Source of the DNA: Thermococcus chitonophagus
GTDB taxonomy: Archaea > Methanobacteriota_B > Thermococci > Thermococcales > Thermococcaceae
NCBI RefSeq assembly: GCF_002214605.1
Contig: NZ_CP015193.1
Coordinates: 1,897,980 to 1,961,979 of the forward strand
Length of the DNA stretch: 64,000 nt
Direction of reading: 5' to 3'
The notes below the pieces were generated by a model that did not search any database, was not told where the DNA came from, and saw nothing but the letters and a program-made list of their open reading frames with translations. The stretch's first letter is position 1, and every line of letters starts with the position of its first letter. Below, piece by piece: positions 27,094-36,178 of the stretch. A program made the translations under genes and the position numbers.

Positions 27094-27104
27094 CCTATCA
27101 CCTC

Positions 27105-27155
27105 CTGGAAAATTGCTATAAAAAATAAAGGATTGCTAAAGGTTGATAAGGGAAA
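27105..27155 (-). terminator. T-rich intergenic element between archaellin genes
   Basis: On the minus strand the 70-bp gap after the first intact archaellin reads CCTTTATTTTTTATAGC, a U-tract of the sort that ends archaeal transcription, and it also contains a TATA-like TTTTATAG. It could lower transcription of downstream motor genes relative to the first archaellin, or start a new transcript. Confidence 0.45.
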
Positions 27156-27163
27156 AGGAGAGA

Positions 27164-27796
27164 TCACTGAAGGCTAATGATTTCAGTGGTGTATGTGCTT
27201 GGGGTTGTGAAGTCTATGACACCAGGAGCACCAAACTCTGGAATGACCTTACCAGTTATGTGGGTCCTAACTGGGATACCGTTAGTGCCTCCATATAGTG
27301 CCTGGGTAACATTGACTAACAGTGCCGCAATGTCTCCCTTGTTCAAAGTGCTCCCACCGTTAAGGGCGGACTTATCGTAGTCCTGGATTATCAAAGCTAC
27401 ATAATGAGTTGCATTTACATTAGTCCAGTAGCTTGAGGCAAAGATGTCAGTAGTACTAGTGCCGTCGACAGTTCCTGCGAACTTTAGGTAAACTTGGCTC
27501 TCATCATTGGCAATGAGTATCTTGGTGTTCTTAAGATCAATCCCAGCACTTCCAGCGTTTGGTGTTACGTAGATGGCTATTCCGGTAATGTATTGCTTGT
27601 TGGGGTCCGTGATACCCACTACCCTCATGACTTGGATTCCGCTTGCTACCTGCTCGGTGCTCTCCCTACCAGTGCTTGAAGCCTTCTGCTGGAGGAAGCC
27701 GCTGGTGTTAATGAGCACTGCAGCAGCCACTGCAGCAACAAGCACCATAGCAATGAACACTATCAAGGTACCAATACCCACTGCCGCCTTCCTCAT
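27164..27796 (-). CDS. Archaellin (first intact copy, probable major subunit)
   Basis: A 210-residue archaellin with class III signal peptide [19 protein letters not shown] and tail [20 protein letters not shown]. It is the first intact archaellin after the operon promoter and is followed by a T-rich element, which fits the role of major filament subunit. A strong ribosome site (GGAGGTG) precedes the ATG. There are possible N-glycosylation sites NVNA (not a sequon) and NATH, NVTQ (sequons). The residue before the cut is Ala, not Gly. Confidence 0.93.
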   Translation of the reverse strand: MRKAAVGIGTLIVFIAMVLVAAVAAAVLINTSGFLQQKASSTGRESTEQVASGIQVMRVVGITDPNKQYITGIAIYVTPNAGSAGIDLKNTKILIANDESQVYLKFAGTVDGTSTTDIFASSYWTNVNATHYVALIIQDYDKSALNGGSTLNKGDIAALLVNVTQALYGGTNGIPVRTHITGKVIPEFGAPGVIDFTTPSTYTTEIISLQ

Positions 27797-27835
27797 TCTT
27801 TTTCACCTCCTAAAATCTCCTAATCATCTAGAGCT

Positions 27836-28040
27836 TCACTGTAGGTTCACTATTGCTGTTGTGTATGTGCTTGGGGTTGTGAAGTCTATGACACCAGGAG
27901 CACCAAACTCTGGAACGACTTCTCCAGTTATGTGGGTCCTAACTGGGATCGCTGAGCACTGCAGCAGCCACTGCAGCAACAAGCACCATAGCAATGAACA
28001 CTATCAAGGTACCAATACCCACTGCACCCTTTCTTGCCAC
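27836..28040 (-). pseudogene. Archaellin pseudogene, internally deleted, first gene after the operon promoter
   Basis: Starting from a GTG preceded by GGGGGTG, this reads the archaellin signal peptide and core helix ([17 protein letters not shown], then VAAAVLS), then runs into TAG at 27939-27950. Just past it, in another frame, is an archaellin tail ([27 protein letters not shown], stop at 27836). The middle of about 450-500 bp is deleted. Both surviving ends are very close to the neighbouring 27164 copy, so the loss looks recent and may come from recombination between copies. Confidence 0.88.
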
Positions 28041-28085
28041 TACCACGCACCCCCTTGGAGTTTTTTCAATAATCTCTAAAAATAG

Positions 28086-28165
28086 CTGGATATAAAGCGA
28101 TTTTTTGCGTGTGGAAGTGCTTGTAAAAATTGAAGTACATATGTAGGTGCTTATGTAGGTGCACA
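28086..28165 (-). promoter_or_regulatory. Archaellum operon promoter with paired activator-type boxes
   Basis: On the minus strand a BRE/TATA (GCTTTATATCC, 28088-28098) lies about 50 bp before the archaellin pseudogene start. Upstream are two exact 11-bp direct repeats GCACCTACATA (28152-28162 and 28140-28150), 12 bp apart, and a third inverted TACATA half (palindrome TACATATGTA at 28136-28145). As I recall, TACATA is the recognition element of EarA. The EarA-like gene is 1.1 kb upstream. Confidence 0.7.
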
Positions 28166-28181
28166 ACAAAAAAGAGACGGC

Positions 28182-29147
28182 TCAAAGCTTTTTCACAAGG
28201 AGAATAGATTTCCCATGATCCTCGAAGCTAACGTCAAAGCCTTCTCCTAATAAGTATTCTTTAATCTCAGCTTTGCTAGGATAGCCAACGAAGGAATCAT
28301 TTAGGCCTTCAAAGAACTCTAGGGCCTCAACATTCCTAAATTCGTCTTTAAAGGCATCGACGATGATCAACTTTCCTCCAGAATTCAAGCTCTCCATGAC
28401 CTTCTTCAAAACTTCTCTCCTGTTTGTGAGATATTCCAGGGTAAATGTCATTATAGCCACATCATATGATGTTCTTGGCTTTATCAAACCAATATCCATT
28501 TCTTTCAGCTCTACTGGAAGGTTCATCTTCTCAGCCCTTGATCTGGCTATCTCGAGCAGTGCTGGAGAGTAGTCAACGCCCAGGTACTTCCCATCCTCAC
28601 CCACAAACCTTCCAAAGTATGCAGGAGATACTGAACCACATCCAAGATCTAGAACGTAGCTTCCCTCTCTTAGACCCGTTAGTCTTATCACTAGCTCCCT
28701 ATATGCAGCATTAAACGATGAGGAAAGCCTCATATCCCAAAAGTCAGCATCCTTGTCGAAATCCATGAGAACGTACGGGTGATCAGGAGAAATTAGAGCA
28801 AAGTCGACCATCTTGTATATTTCTTCAAATATTGGAATCCAGTCCGGGAGCAATAGCATGTACTCATCCTTGGGGAACCTTAATTCATATGAGAAGCCAT
28901 TCAGTATTAAATTCGTTGGAGTTTCCTCAATTATGCCAAGAGCCTTTAGGTGCTCTATCAACTTCTTTAGAAGGGGCTTGTTTGGAACCCTTATCTGAGA
29001 TAGCAATTCAGAGTAGCTGGGCCTACTGGCAACTATCTTGAATATTCCATACTTTATGCCAAGCTGAGCCAGGTTAAGAACACTTAAGCTGATCATGTGG
29101 TTTATGTTTGTATCAATGACCTTGATAAGCTCTTCAGTCCTTCCCAT
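28182..29147 (-). CDS. SAM-dependent methyltransferase next to the archaellum operon
   Basis: A 321-residue protein with an N-terminal winged-helix dimerisation part (about 10-90: LAQLGIKYGIFKIVA, LKALGIIEETPTNL) and a class I methyltransferase domain (about 140-320): motif I is VLDLGCGSVSPAYFG, the acidic loop is YLGVDYSPALLEIA, and motif IV is YDVAIMTFTLEYL. The layout resembles O-methyltransferases of small molecules. The position between earA and the archaellin genes appears conserved in Thermococcales, so it may modify archaellin or its glycan. This is an inference, and no substrate is visible. Confidence 0.8.
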   Translation of the reverse strand: MGRTEELIKVIDTNINHMISLSVLNLAQLGIKYGIFKIVASRPSYSELLSQIRVPNKPLLKKLIEHLKALGIIEETPTNLILNGFSYELRFPKDEYMLLLPDWIPIFEEIYKMVDFALISPDHPYVLMDFDKDADFWDMRLSSSFNAAYRELVIRLTGLREGSYVLDLGCGSVSPAYFGRFVGEDGKYLGVDYSPALLEIARSRAEKMNLPVELKEMDIGLIKPRTSYDVAIMTFTLEYLTNRREVLKKVMESLNSGGKLIIVDAFKDEFRNVEALEFFEGLNDSFVGYPSKAEIKEYLLGEGFDVSFEDHGKSILLVKKL

Positions 29148-29156
29148 GATATCACC

Positions 29157-29483
29157 TCACATGAACTTCCTGTAATAAGCTTGGTAGTCCTTGAGCATCT
29201 CAACAACCTTCTTTCCATACTCCGTTAGTCGGTAGTACTTGAAGCCATTATTAACGATCTCTTCAACAAGGCCCAAGTACACTAAGGAGCTTTCCCCGTT
29301 GTACCGATTCCCCAACCCCACAAGGGCACCTCTAACGTTGGATGGATCAGAACCAACAACTCTTGCTATCTCACTTAAGTACGTGGCAGAAGGATAAATC
29401 TCATACAAATACTGCAATATCCTTCTCCTGAGTTCGCTCCTGTGCAAAGACCTGAGAACATGGGGATCTATCACTGGCGGCAC
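29157..29483 (-). CDS. earA: EarA-like archaellum transcription activator
   Basis: A 108-residue winged-helix protein: PPVIDPHVLRSLHRSELRRR, then ILQYLYEIYPSATYLSEIAR (HTH) and a wing ending YYRLTEYGKKVVEML. I recognise the N-terminal HVLRSLHRSELRRR signature as that of EarA, the euryarchaeal archaellum regulator. It is the first gene of the minus-strand block, 9 bp ahead of the methyltransferase, and sits upstream of a promoter with TACATA boxes. I expect it to switch on the archaellum operon. The start is ATG after the CACGGTGATG-type site. Confidence 0.85.
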   Translation of the reverse strand: MPPVIDPHVLRSLHRSELRRRILQYLYEIYPSATYLSEIARVVGSDPSNVRGALVGLGNRYNGESSLVYLGLVEEIVNNGFKYYRLTEYGKKVVEMLKDYQAYYRKFM

Positions 29484-29673
29484 TGGGCATCACCGTGATT
29501 TATTGTTGGGTCATCTCTACCAATATACCATAACGACTGCAAAACTAATAAAGGTTTCGCAGGTATATTGAAAAATCTACAATTGAAAAATTTATTAGCA
29601 AGTTGTAGGATAATTGCTAGATATCCCAGGAAGTCTTAAATAGAACATTGGTGTATCTTCAATGGGAGATAAC

Positions 29674-30666
29674 ATGTTCGGGGGAAGAAAGGAGGAAAGA
29701 GCCAACTGGGCGTTTTTTCAGGAGCACTATCCCGAAGTTGTGGAAGGCCTAAAGGAATTGAGAGAATGGGAAAGTGTAAAGAGTGCATTGGCTGATTCAG
29801 AGAGGCTTGGAGACTATTCAATTTTAGCACTAGCAGCTTTAGTAGCTATGAAGAGGGAACTAAGTCAGGATATTGATGAAATTAGGGAAAAAGTGTACTC
29901 ACTGTTTTCAAAGCTGGATGGTCTTAGGACAGATACAGATAATAACTTCAAGAAGATAGAAAAAGAGATAGAGGCCCTCAAAGAGGCTATAGACGAACTC
30001 GACAGGAGAACATTAGTTGTCTCAAATCTAGAAAGGGTTCTCCCAAGGATAACTGAGATAGAAGAAAGAATGATGTCGTATCCCCTAGAGGTGGCAGAGA
30101 GCATTGAAAAGAGAGTAAGAGAGAGAGTTGAAAGAAGGATTGAAGATATCGTGATGGAAAAGCTAAATGAGAAAGTAAAGGAGCTTGAGATGAAGGCAAA
30201 TTCAACAACCCCAGAGGTCATCAAGGAGATAATTTCAAAATACGACTCCCTCATAAAGGAGAACATTGAGCTACGGAAAAAGCTCGAAGTTAGAGAGAAG
30301 GCTATCAAGGACTTAAGGGAGAAGCTTGCCAAGCTTCAGGAGGGAGTGAAAGAAGTTGAAGCAATAGAGAGAAAAGTAGAAGAGTATGGAAAGCTCGCTG
30401 AAGAGCTCAAGGAGATAAAGATAAGGTTGGCGAAGATTACGGGAAGTTATGATGTCAAGGAGGCACTTAGAATCATAGAGAGGAACTACATTCCAAAGTC
30501 AAAGGTTGAGGAGCTTGCAAAAACCGTGAAAGCTTTAATGAAGGAAAATGAGGACCTCAAAAAGGAGAATGAAAGGCTTAAAAAGGAACTTGAAAGGATA
30601 ACTCAGGCAGTAAAAATGCTTGTAGAAGAGGGAATTATTGAGGCTGAGACCTCTCAAGAAGAGTAA
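29674..30666 (+). CDS. Coiled-coil protein of unknown function
   Basis: A protein of 330 residues if the second ATG is used (GGGAGATAAC just before it); the first ATG at 29662 adds four. Residues about 70-330 are almost continuous coiled coil rich in Glu/Lys ([29 protein letters not shown]), with a globular N-terminal part of 65 residues ([20 protein letters not shown]). No signal peptide, ATPase motif or membrane helix is present. It is divergent from earA and convergent with the HEAT protein (32 bp overlap). I do not recognise it. Its place next to the archaellum block may be meaningful. Confidence 0.6.
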   Translation: MFGGRKEERANWAFFQEHYPEVVEGLKELREWESVKSALADSERLGDYSILALAALVAMKRELSQDIDEIREKVYSLFSKLDGLRTDTDNNFKKIEKEIEALKEAIDELDRRTLVVSNLERVLPRITEIEERMMSYPLEVAESIEKRVRERVERRIEDIVMEKLNEKVKELEMKANSTTPEVIKEIISKYDSLIKENIELRKKLEVREKAIKDLREKLAKLQEGVKEVEAIERKVEEYGKLAEELKEIKIRLAKITGSYDVKEALRIIERNYIPKSKVEELAKTVKALMKENEDLKKENERLKKELERITQAVKMLVEEGIIEAETSQEE

Positions 30667-31387
30667 GCCTTGAAAGTCCCTCCCTTACAGCCCTCATTAC
30701 GAGCTCACTCGGATCCTCGAACTCCTCCAGTCTCCGGATTATAACCTTTCTGAGCTTGTCATTTAGGGTTGCTAAGTGCACTAAAGCCTCAACGGCACTT
30801 GCTCTAACAATTTCATCCCTATCATGAAGCAAACTTATTATCCTGGGGAGAAAGGGGCTAACAAATCGGAAGTTATTCTCCCCCATAGCCTCTATGAAGT
30901 TTAACGCTGCAAGTTTATCTTCCCTTCTCTTGGAGGTCAGCATTTCAGCAAAATCTCTAGCTATAACACCCATAAGCTCGGGATTAGCCCGTGCAATTTC
31001 TTCTAAAGCATAGCTAACGTTTATCTTGGTCTTAGCATCTCCTATCCTATAGTTGGCAAACAGAACGGGAATCATCGACCTTATCAACTCCGGCCGATCC
31101 TTGGCTATCTGACCAAACGCCCTTGCTATTTCTTGAGTTAATGGTATAGCCTCACTTTTCTTTATCATTGCAAACAACTTCTTGATTAGAGGCTCATATA
31201 GGTCCTGCTTGCTTTTTGCAATGACTAGGATTATGGAGAGGGCATTCTTCGCTACCGTCCAGAGGTCATCATCTAACAGTTCTATGAGCTTTTTTAGAAC
31301 ATCTTCCTCGTACTTTGCAAGTATAAGTATTTTATCAAGGTTCTCGCTATTGGCCAGGGACTCCCTTATGTCAAGCTCTTCCTCCAC
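30635..31387 (-). CDS. HEAT-repeat protein
   Basis: A 250-residue all-helical protein with about six HEAT repeats, each with the usual Asp/Arg spacing ([21 protein letters not shown], quoted as [33 protein letters not shown]). It binds proteins by its curved surface; no enzyme motif is seen. It has its own promoter near 31420 and is flanked upstream by tRNA-Gly. Its partner is unknown. Confidence 0.75.
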   Translation of the reverse strand: MEEELDIRESLANSENLDKILILAKYEEDVLKKLIELLDDDLWTVAKNALSIILVIAKSKQDLYEPLIKKLFAMIKKSEAIPLTQEIARAFGQIAKDRPELIRSMIPVLFANYRIGDAKTKINVSYALEEIARANPELMGVIARDFAEMLTSKRREDKLAALNFIEAMGENNFRFVSPFLPRIISLLHDRDEIVRASAVEALVHLATLNDKLRKVIIRRLEEFEDPSELVMRAVREGLSRLTLLERSQPQ

Positions 31388-31442
31388 CGCCTTACACCCC
31401 TACCTCTAAACTCGAATTTCCAGGGATAAATATTTGGTGGTT

Positions 31443-31576
31443 AGAAAAGTTGTGGTGCGGTGGCCGGGATTTGAACCCGGGTCTCCACCTTGGCAGGGTG
31501 GCGTCCTAGGCCAGGCTAGACTACCACCGCACAAACCGTTATTTACTCACCATTAGTCAATTTATAAGAGTTTCGT
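31443..31576. repeat. 134-bp direct repeat carrying tRNA-Gly, copy 1
   Basis: Identical base for base with 34371-34504. It includes the whole tRNA-Gly gene, 10 bp beyond its CCA end and 46 bp upstream (the tRNA promoter region). Sequence similarity stops sharply at both ends. Confidence 0.95.
31453..31530 (-). tRNA. tRNA-Gly (anticodon GCC), copy 1
   Basis: Minus strand: acceptor GCGGTGG/CCACCGC, discriminator A, encoded CCA (31453-31455), TTCAAAT T-loop, anticodon loop CTGCCAA giving GCC. Identical to the copy at 34381. Confidence 0.95.
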
Positions 31577-31875
31577 TGGTGGAGAGCTTCCATGTGATTT
31601 TATAACACACAACACCAAGCTTTAACATCTAAAAATATCCTTTTTTAGTTCTGTTTTATCAAAATCTCTGTCGTTGAATTATGCTTTCACACCCTGTTCT
31701 AATAACCACGGATAGATGCAGGAGGTCTTCCAAATCTAGTTCTTATTACCTCCTTTTTTAGAAATTAATCTATGTTATCGGGATACTCCTCGACCTTTAA
31801 GCGTCTTTATTGTGAACCTCAAGCTCCACATACGATCCCTCAGTTGTCCCTATTTTCCCGCATCTCTTTCGGAAT
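31531..31875. other. Gene-poor stretch between tRNA-Gly and the ATPase gene
   Basis: 345 bp. The first 46 bp belong to the direct repeat. The rest has no open frame with a ribosome site. The minus strand near 31800-31870 reads in short pieces (REMRENRD, YVELEVHNKDA) that look like the remains of a small domain, too little to assign. Several T-runs (31640-31650 and 31753-31760) could end transcription of the ATPase gene. Confidence 0.4.
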
Positions 31876-33138
31876 TTACACCAAAAGGAACTTCCAAAGT
31901 GGGATCACGTCCACCACAAAGGAGCCAACCTTTATTTCATCCTCTTCATCCAAGGTTACCACTTTCAAATTCCCGCACTTTAAAGCCTTTCCGGCCTTGA
32001 CCAAAGCTGAAATCTCCCTCTCGTAACTCTCCTCCAAATTTAAGGTCACCTGAATCAACTCTCTAACTTTTCCAGCCTTTGTGACGACGAAGTCAACTTC
32101 CCCTCCTCCATTATAATAATACAGGTTCATCAAGGGATCGTAGTAGTGCTTCCTCCTCAGGAGCTCCATAAAAACAACGTTTTCCATGTCCCTAGCAACG
32201 TCCTTTTTCGTGAAGAGGGAAAAACCAGTATCAATAAGATACACTTTCTTTGGGGCCCTTTGGGATTCCTTTTCAGAGTAAGCAAATTTTGGAAGAAAGA
32301 AAAAGAATAACGAATCCTCAAGGGCTTTCATGTATTCAAGGACGGTGACCTTTGAAGCACTAACTTCGGACTTTACGAAGCGGTAAATGGAGGAGTATGA
32401 TGCATACTTCGCATAGCTTGAGAGCAACAGTTTTATGATCATCTCAACCAGGGCAACGTTCTTTATCCCATGCCTCTCCACGACGTCCTTGGTAATCATT
32501 ACGGAGATGTATTCCTCAAGTATCCTGACCTTATCCTCCATCAGAACGACCTCAGGGAACCCTCCGAACTTTAAATATTCCTCAAGGAGAGCCTTTATCT
32601 TGTGAACTTTTCTACCGTAGAAATCGCGCGGTTTAATTTCAATTCCCTTAAACCTGAGGAACTCCCTGAATGAGAGCGGGAAGAGGGTGTAAATGATTCC
32701 CCTCCCCCTAAATTGCGTGGCTATTTCCTTGGAGAACAACCTTGAGGAAGAGCCAGTTAAAGCAACCTTAAATCCCTCCTCCAATAGATACCTTACTCCA
32801 ACCTCCCAATTGGTCACGTTCTGCACTTCATCAAGGAGGAAAACAATGTTCTCACCAATGTTCTCTGGATAAAGGTCAAAGTACGCATCGACTATCTTGG
32901 GAAAGTCCTTAGCGGATGTCCCAAAGAGCAGGGGATTTTCAAAGTTTAAGTAGACATGCCTTTCCTTCTCGTCAGTTATCATTGAGTAGAGGAGGTACGT
33001 TTTCCCAGAGCGCCTCGGTCCTACTATTATAGTGGCTTTCCCCTCGGTTAAGCTTGGCTTGAGTTCACGTTCAATTACCTTGGGTAGTTTTCTCTCATGA
33101 AATAATCGGATGTACCTCTTGACGTCTTCTGTATTCAT
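31876..33138 (-). CDS. AAA ATPase with DUF4143 (archaeal multicopy ATPase)
   Basis: A 420-residue ATPase of the AAA_14/DUF4143 group, present in many copies in Pyrococcus. Walker A is IIVGPRRSGKTYLLYS, Walker B is IVFLLDEVQNV, and sensor-1 is VALTGSSSRLFS. The C-terminal part (about 200-420) contains a winged helix and a nuclease-like core with GGGEVDFVV and LIQVTLN. This suggests a PD-(D/E)XK-type domain, though the activity is unproven. It lies between two direct repeats with a decayed second ATPase upstream, which points to a mobile or duplicated island. An inverted repeat covers the start codon. Confidence 0.88.
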   Translation of the reverse strand: MNTEDVKRYIRLFHERKLPKVIERELKPSLTEGKATIIVGPRRSGKTYLLYSMITDEKERHVYLNFENPLLFGTSAKDFPKIVDAYFDLYPENIGENIVFLLDEVQNVTNWEVGVRYLLEEGFKVALTGSSSRLFSKEIATQFRGRGIIYTLFPLSFREFLRFKGIEIKPRDFYGRKVHKIKALLEEYLKFGGFPEVVLMEDKVRILEEYISVMITKDVVERHGIKNVALVEMIIKLLLSSYAKYASYSSIYRFVKSEVSASKVTVLEYMKALEDSLFFFFLPKFAYSEKESQRAPKKVYLIDTGFSLFTKKDVARDMENVVFMELLRRKHYYDPLMNLYYYNGGGEVDFVVTKAGKVRELIQVTLNLEESYEREISALVKAGKALKCGNLKVVTLDEEDEIKVGSFVVDVIPLWKFLLV

Positions 33139-33175
33139 GGTTCAATATTCCGAACCATTCCTTTATAAATATTGG
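33137..33175 (-). promoter_or_regulatory. Promoter with inverted repeat over the ATPase start codon
   Basis: A perfect 7-bp inverted repeat, ATGGTTC and GAACCAT with an 8-bp centre (33137-33158), includes the ATG and the expected transcription start; the TATA box AATATTTATAAA is just upstream (33162-33173). A further TTGGTTC lies beyond the TATA box. It could be the site for autoregulation by the winged helix of the ATPase. Confidence 0.55.
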
Positions 33176-33193
33176 TCTAGTTAACTGAACCAA

Positions 33194-34192
33194 CTAAAGC
33201 GCAGACACGAAGAGTTGCCAGGGATAGAAAGCAATTCTGTCCCCGATCTCATACTTCCTTCCCACTACTATTCCCCTCTCAGCCCCAACCCTTTCCATAG
33301 TCATCTTCACTTGACATTTCTCCTCCTTCCCGAGCCCAACTTCAACGACTATCTTCTCGTTCCCCAGCTCGAGCACGAAGTCAGCAACTCCTTTGCTTGG
33401 CTCATAACTTAGCCTGCCGTTCCTCTTCCTCGCAATGAGGTAGAGGTAGAAGGCAACGACATCCCCGAGGAGGGATGCGAAGACTTGCTCCTATTTATAC
33501 CCACCTTGTAGATGTAGAGCAGGGCGGACTTTATGGGAACCGTTAGGAACTTAACTTGGGCTTTTGCGGGTGACCTTGGAAATTGAACCATGAACTGGAT
33601 CTTCTGAACAATGCCTGCTTTCTCGAGGGCATCGACGAGCTTTATAACCGCCCTTTAGCCAAGCCTAAGGTCTTTGCTTTACATATTCAGTTACATCATC
33701 TAAAACAGCTAATGGCACTTCTTTAGCTCGAGAATTTGAGGCATGAGCTCCGGGAGAGAGTTGCCCGTTTTAAGCCGATGATACTCCCTGAAGGTCATAG
33801 GTCATCGGAAAGAGCTTTCTATGGAAGGCCCTTCCAGCTAAGTCGAAACTCCCCTTCAGCTTTATTGCGGAAGAGCCCATTGCAATTAAGAGGAATCTCT
33901 TTTCATCATGAAGTATCTTAAGCTTCAGATCCCATTTTTTCCTCGTACTGGACTTCATCAAGCAATATTATCGCCCTTTCAGGCTTTACGATCCTTTTAT
34001 ACGTCTCTAAAACTCTAAAAGATTTAAACCAAGGGCTTGAAGCCGATCCAAAGACAGGTAAAGGATATGATTTTGAGACATCTTTGAGGTTACATAGAAG
34101 TAGAGCTGGGCCAGAAAAGTAGTTTTACCGACACCTCCAACACCAAGAAGCAATATGGTGTCGGATCTCCCTCTCTCGATGGTACCACTCAA
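33194..34192 (-). pseudogene. Decayed AAA ATPase (DUF4143 group)
   Basis: Broken pieces in several minus-strand frames form one ATPase when read in order: Walker A region (LLLGVGGVGKTTFLAQLYF, 34130-34190), then YLSLDR, then DLKLKILHDEKRFLLIA and the sensor-1 GSSAIKLKG with FHRKLFPMT (33770-33930), and finally the C-terminal block GNEKIVVEVGLGKEEKC and VGRKYEIGDRIAFYP (33194-33370). At least three frameshifts and stop codons separate them. It is a different lineage from the intact ATPase next to it. Confidence 0.85.
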
Positions 34193-34370
34193 CCCTGGAT
34201 ATTACTCAACGATGCAGATCCCTCTTTTCGAGTTTGTTGTAAGGTTGGAGGAGGGACTGTTAAGTCAACAGGTATTCCCCTATAGTCATCCAGATGAACC
34301 ACAAACCCACCTGTTTGGTCATTAGAATGACCAGCTTAGAGGAATTCAACTTGCAACCCCTAACCCTCAA
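34193..34370. other. Short unassigned stretch before the second repeat copy
   Basis: 178 bp without a gene. One minus-strand frame reads FVVHLDDYRGIPVDLTVPP, which has the sound of an archaellin-type tail, but it is short and lacks context. It may be a relic. Confidence 0.25.
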
Positions 34371-34504
34371 AGAAAAGTTGTGGTGCGGTGGCCGGGATTT
34401 GAACCCGGGTCTCCACCTTGGCAGGGTGGCGTCCTAGGCCAGGCTAGACTACCACCGCACAAACCGTTATTTACTCACCATTAGTCAATTTATAAGAGTT
34501 TCGT
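34371..34504. repeat. 134-bp direct repeat carrying tRNA-Gly, copy 2
   Basis: Identical to 31443-31576 and in the same orientation; the two copies are 2928 bp apart, start to start. Confidence 0.95.
34381..34458 (-). tRNA. tRNA-Gly (anticodon GCC), copy 2
   Basis: Same sequence as the 31453 copy: acceptor GCGGTGG/CCACCGC, CCA encoded, anticodon GCC. The upstream flank of 46 bp is also the same, so both copies should be transcribed. Confidence 0.95.
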
Positions 34505-34508
34505 CACT

Positions 34509-35146
<638 letters not shown>

Positions 35147-35261
35147 TCACCATAGTATAGTAAGTATGTTGACAATTTAAGTGTTGTTCCAGAAATAAAG
35201 TTAAAAATTCATTGTAACTATGAAAAGTTGGATGGTGTTATAATTCATTGGGAGGGGTTAA

Positions 35262-35840
35262 TGAACAGAAATACAAAAGTAATTATTGGGGTGGGCGTGG
35301 TTATCGTTGTTCTGTTGCTGTTCCTGCCAATAGTTTCCGTGACGTACACCACTACGGTGCCCCGGCAGAGAAAGTTCTTAAACCCTACGAAGTCACTGAG
35401 CAGAAGAGCAGGCTTCTTCTGCATGATAAGCCAACGGTAAAGGCAGGCACTACATTTACTACAGGGTCTACATTGACGTTTCCGACAAGAAGAACAACGT
35501 TGTAAAAGGCTATGTTGAAGAGACCGCCAGGTACGATATAAACTTTTACGTCTTTGACCAGAAGGGATTTATGGCGTGGAAAAGCGGAAATCCAGCGACT
35601 CCATATGTGGAGGCAAAGAGAGTGAAGTACTACGAATTCAGCTTCGTTCCTGATCATACGGACTACTATTTCGTCCTCGACAACGGCTATTCATGGTTCA
35701 CGAACAAAGTTCCAGAGATAGAGGTAACGTGGTACTATAAGGTCACGATAACAAAGTATAGGGAGGTTACTGAAACGAGGTACGTGAAAGTCAACAAAAC
35801 AGAGAGAGTAAGCATGATAGAGCTAATCCTGGGAGGCTAA
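35262..35840 (+). pseudogene. Frameshifted single-span membrane protein
   Basis: The reading begins MNRNTKVIIGVGVVIVVLLL (membrane helix), continues in a second frame (GAPAEKVLKPYEV and LLLHDKPTVKAG near 35355-35450), and returns in another frame from about 35500 (YDINFYVFDQKGFM, HTDYYFVLDNGYSWF, then KYREVTETRYVKVNKTE). Two frameshifts break one gene of about 190 residues. The outer domain is beta-rich and of a type that occurs as small secreted or membrane proteins in Thermococcales. Function is unknown. Confidence 0.75.
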
Positions 35841-36178
35841 AGCCATACTGTATCTTCTTCCCCGCGGTAGTTCATCTTAACCACGAGCAGCTTGAAGGGC
35901 TCATCGCTTTCATTGATTACCCAATGAACCGTTCCTGGGGCTACTAAGTAGATATCCCCAGGCTTTGCCTCGAATTCTTTCTCCCCTATTCCCAGCCTCG
36001 CGGTTCCAGAAATTATGTAGAAGAGCTCGTACTGAAACTTGTGATAGTGCTTTCCCACCTCGGCCTTAGGCTTTATCTCAACTATCTGAGCATAATTACC
36101 CTCTGGGAGTTTACCCTCAAACAATGGAACCTTAACGTAGCTTCCCCTATCAATTCTTTTCTCAAGCTCGGCCCTCAT
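35837..36178 (-). CDS. Small cupin-domain protein
   Basis: A 113-residue single-domain cupin. Motif 1 is GKHYHKFQYELFYIISGTAR (metal-binding His/His/Glu set) and motif 2 is KPGDIYLVAPGTVHWVIN with the last His. Small cupins bind a metal and often a sugar or a hydroxy acid. Which one here is unclear. It overlaps the HEPN remnant upstream by 17 bp and may have been co-transcribed with it. All metal ligands are kept. Confidence 0.85.
   Translation of the reverse strand: MRAELEKRIDRGSYVKVPLFEGKLPEGNYAQIVEIKPKAEVGKHYHKFQYELFYIISGTARLGIGEKEFEAKPGDIYLVAPGTVHWVINESDEPFKLLVVKMNYRGEEDTVWL

Noticed and set aside
34193..34370. Possible archaellin tail on the minus strand (PVDLTVPP)
   Set aside because: Too short, without the conserved GVIDFTTP motif or a signal peptide nearby; listed only as unassigned sequence.
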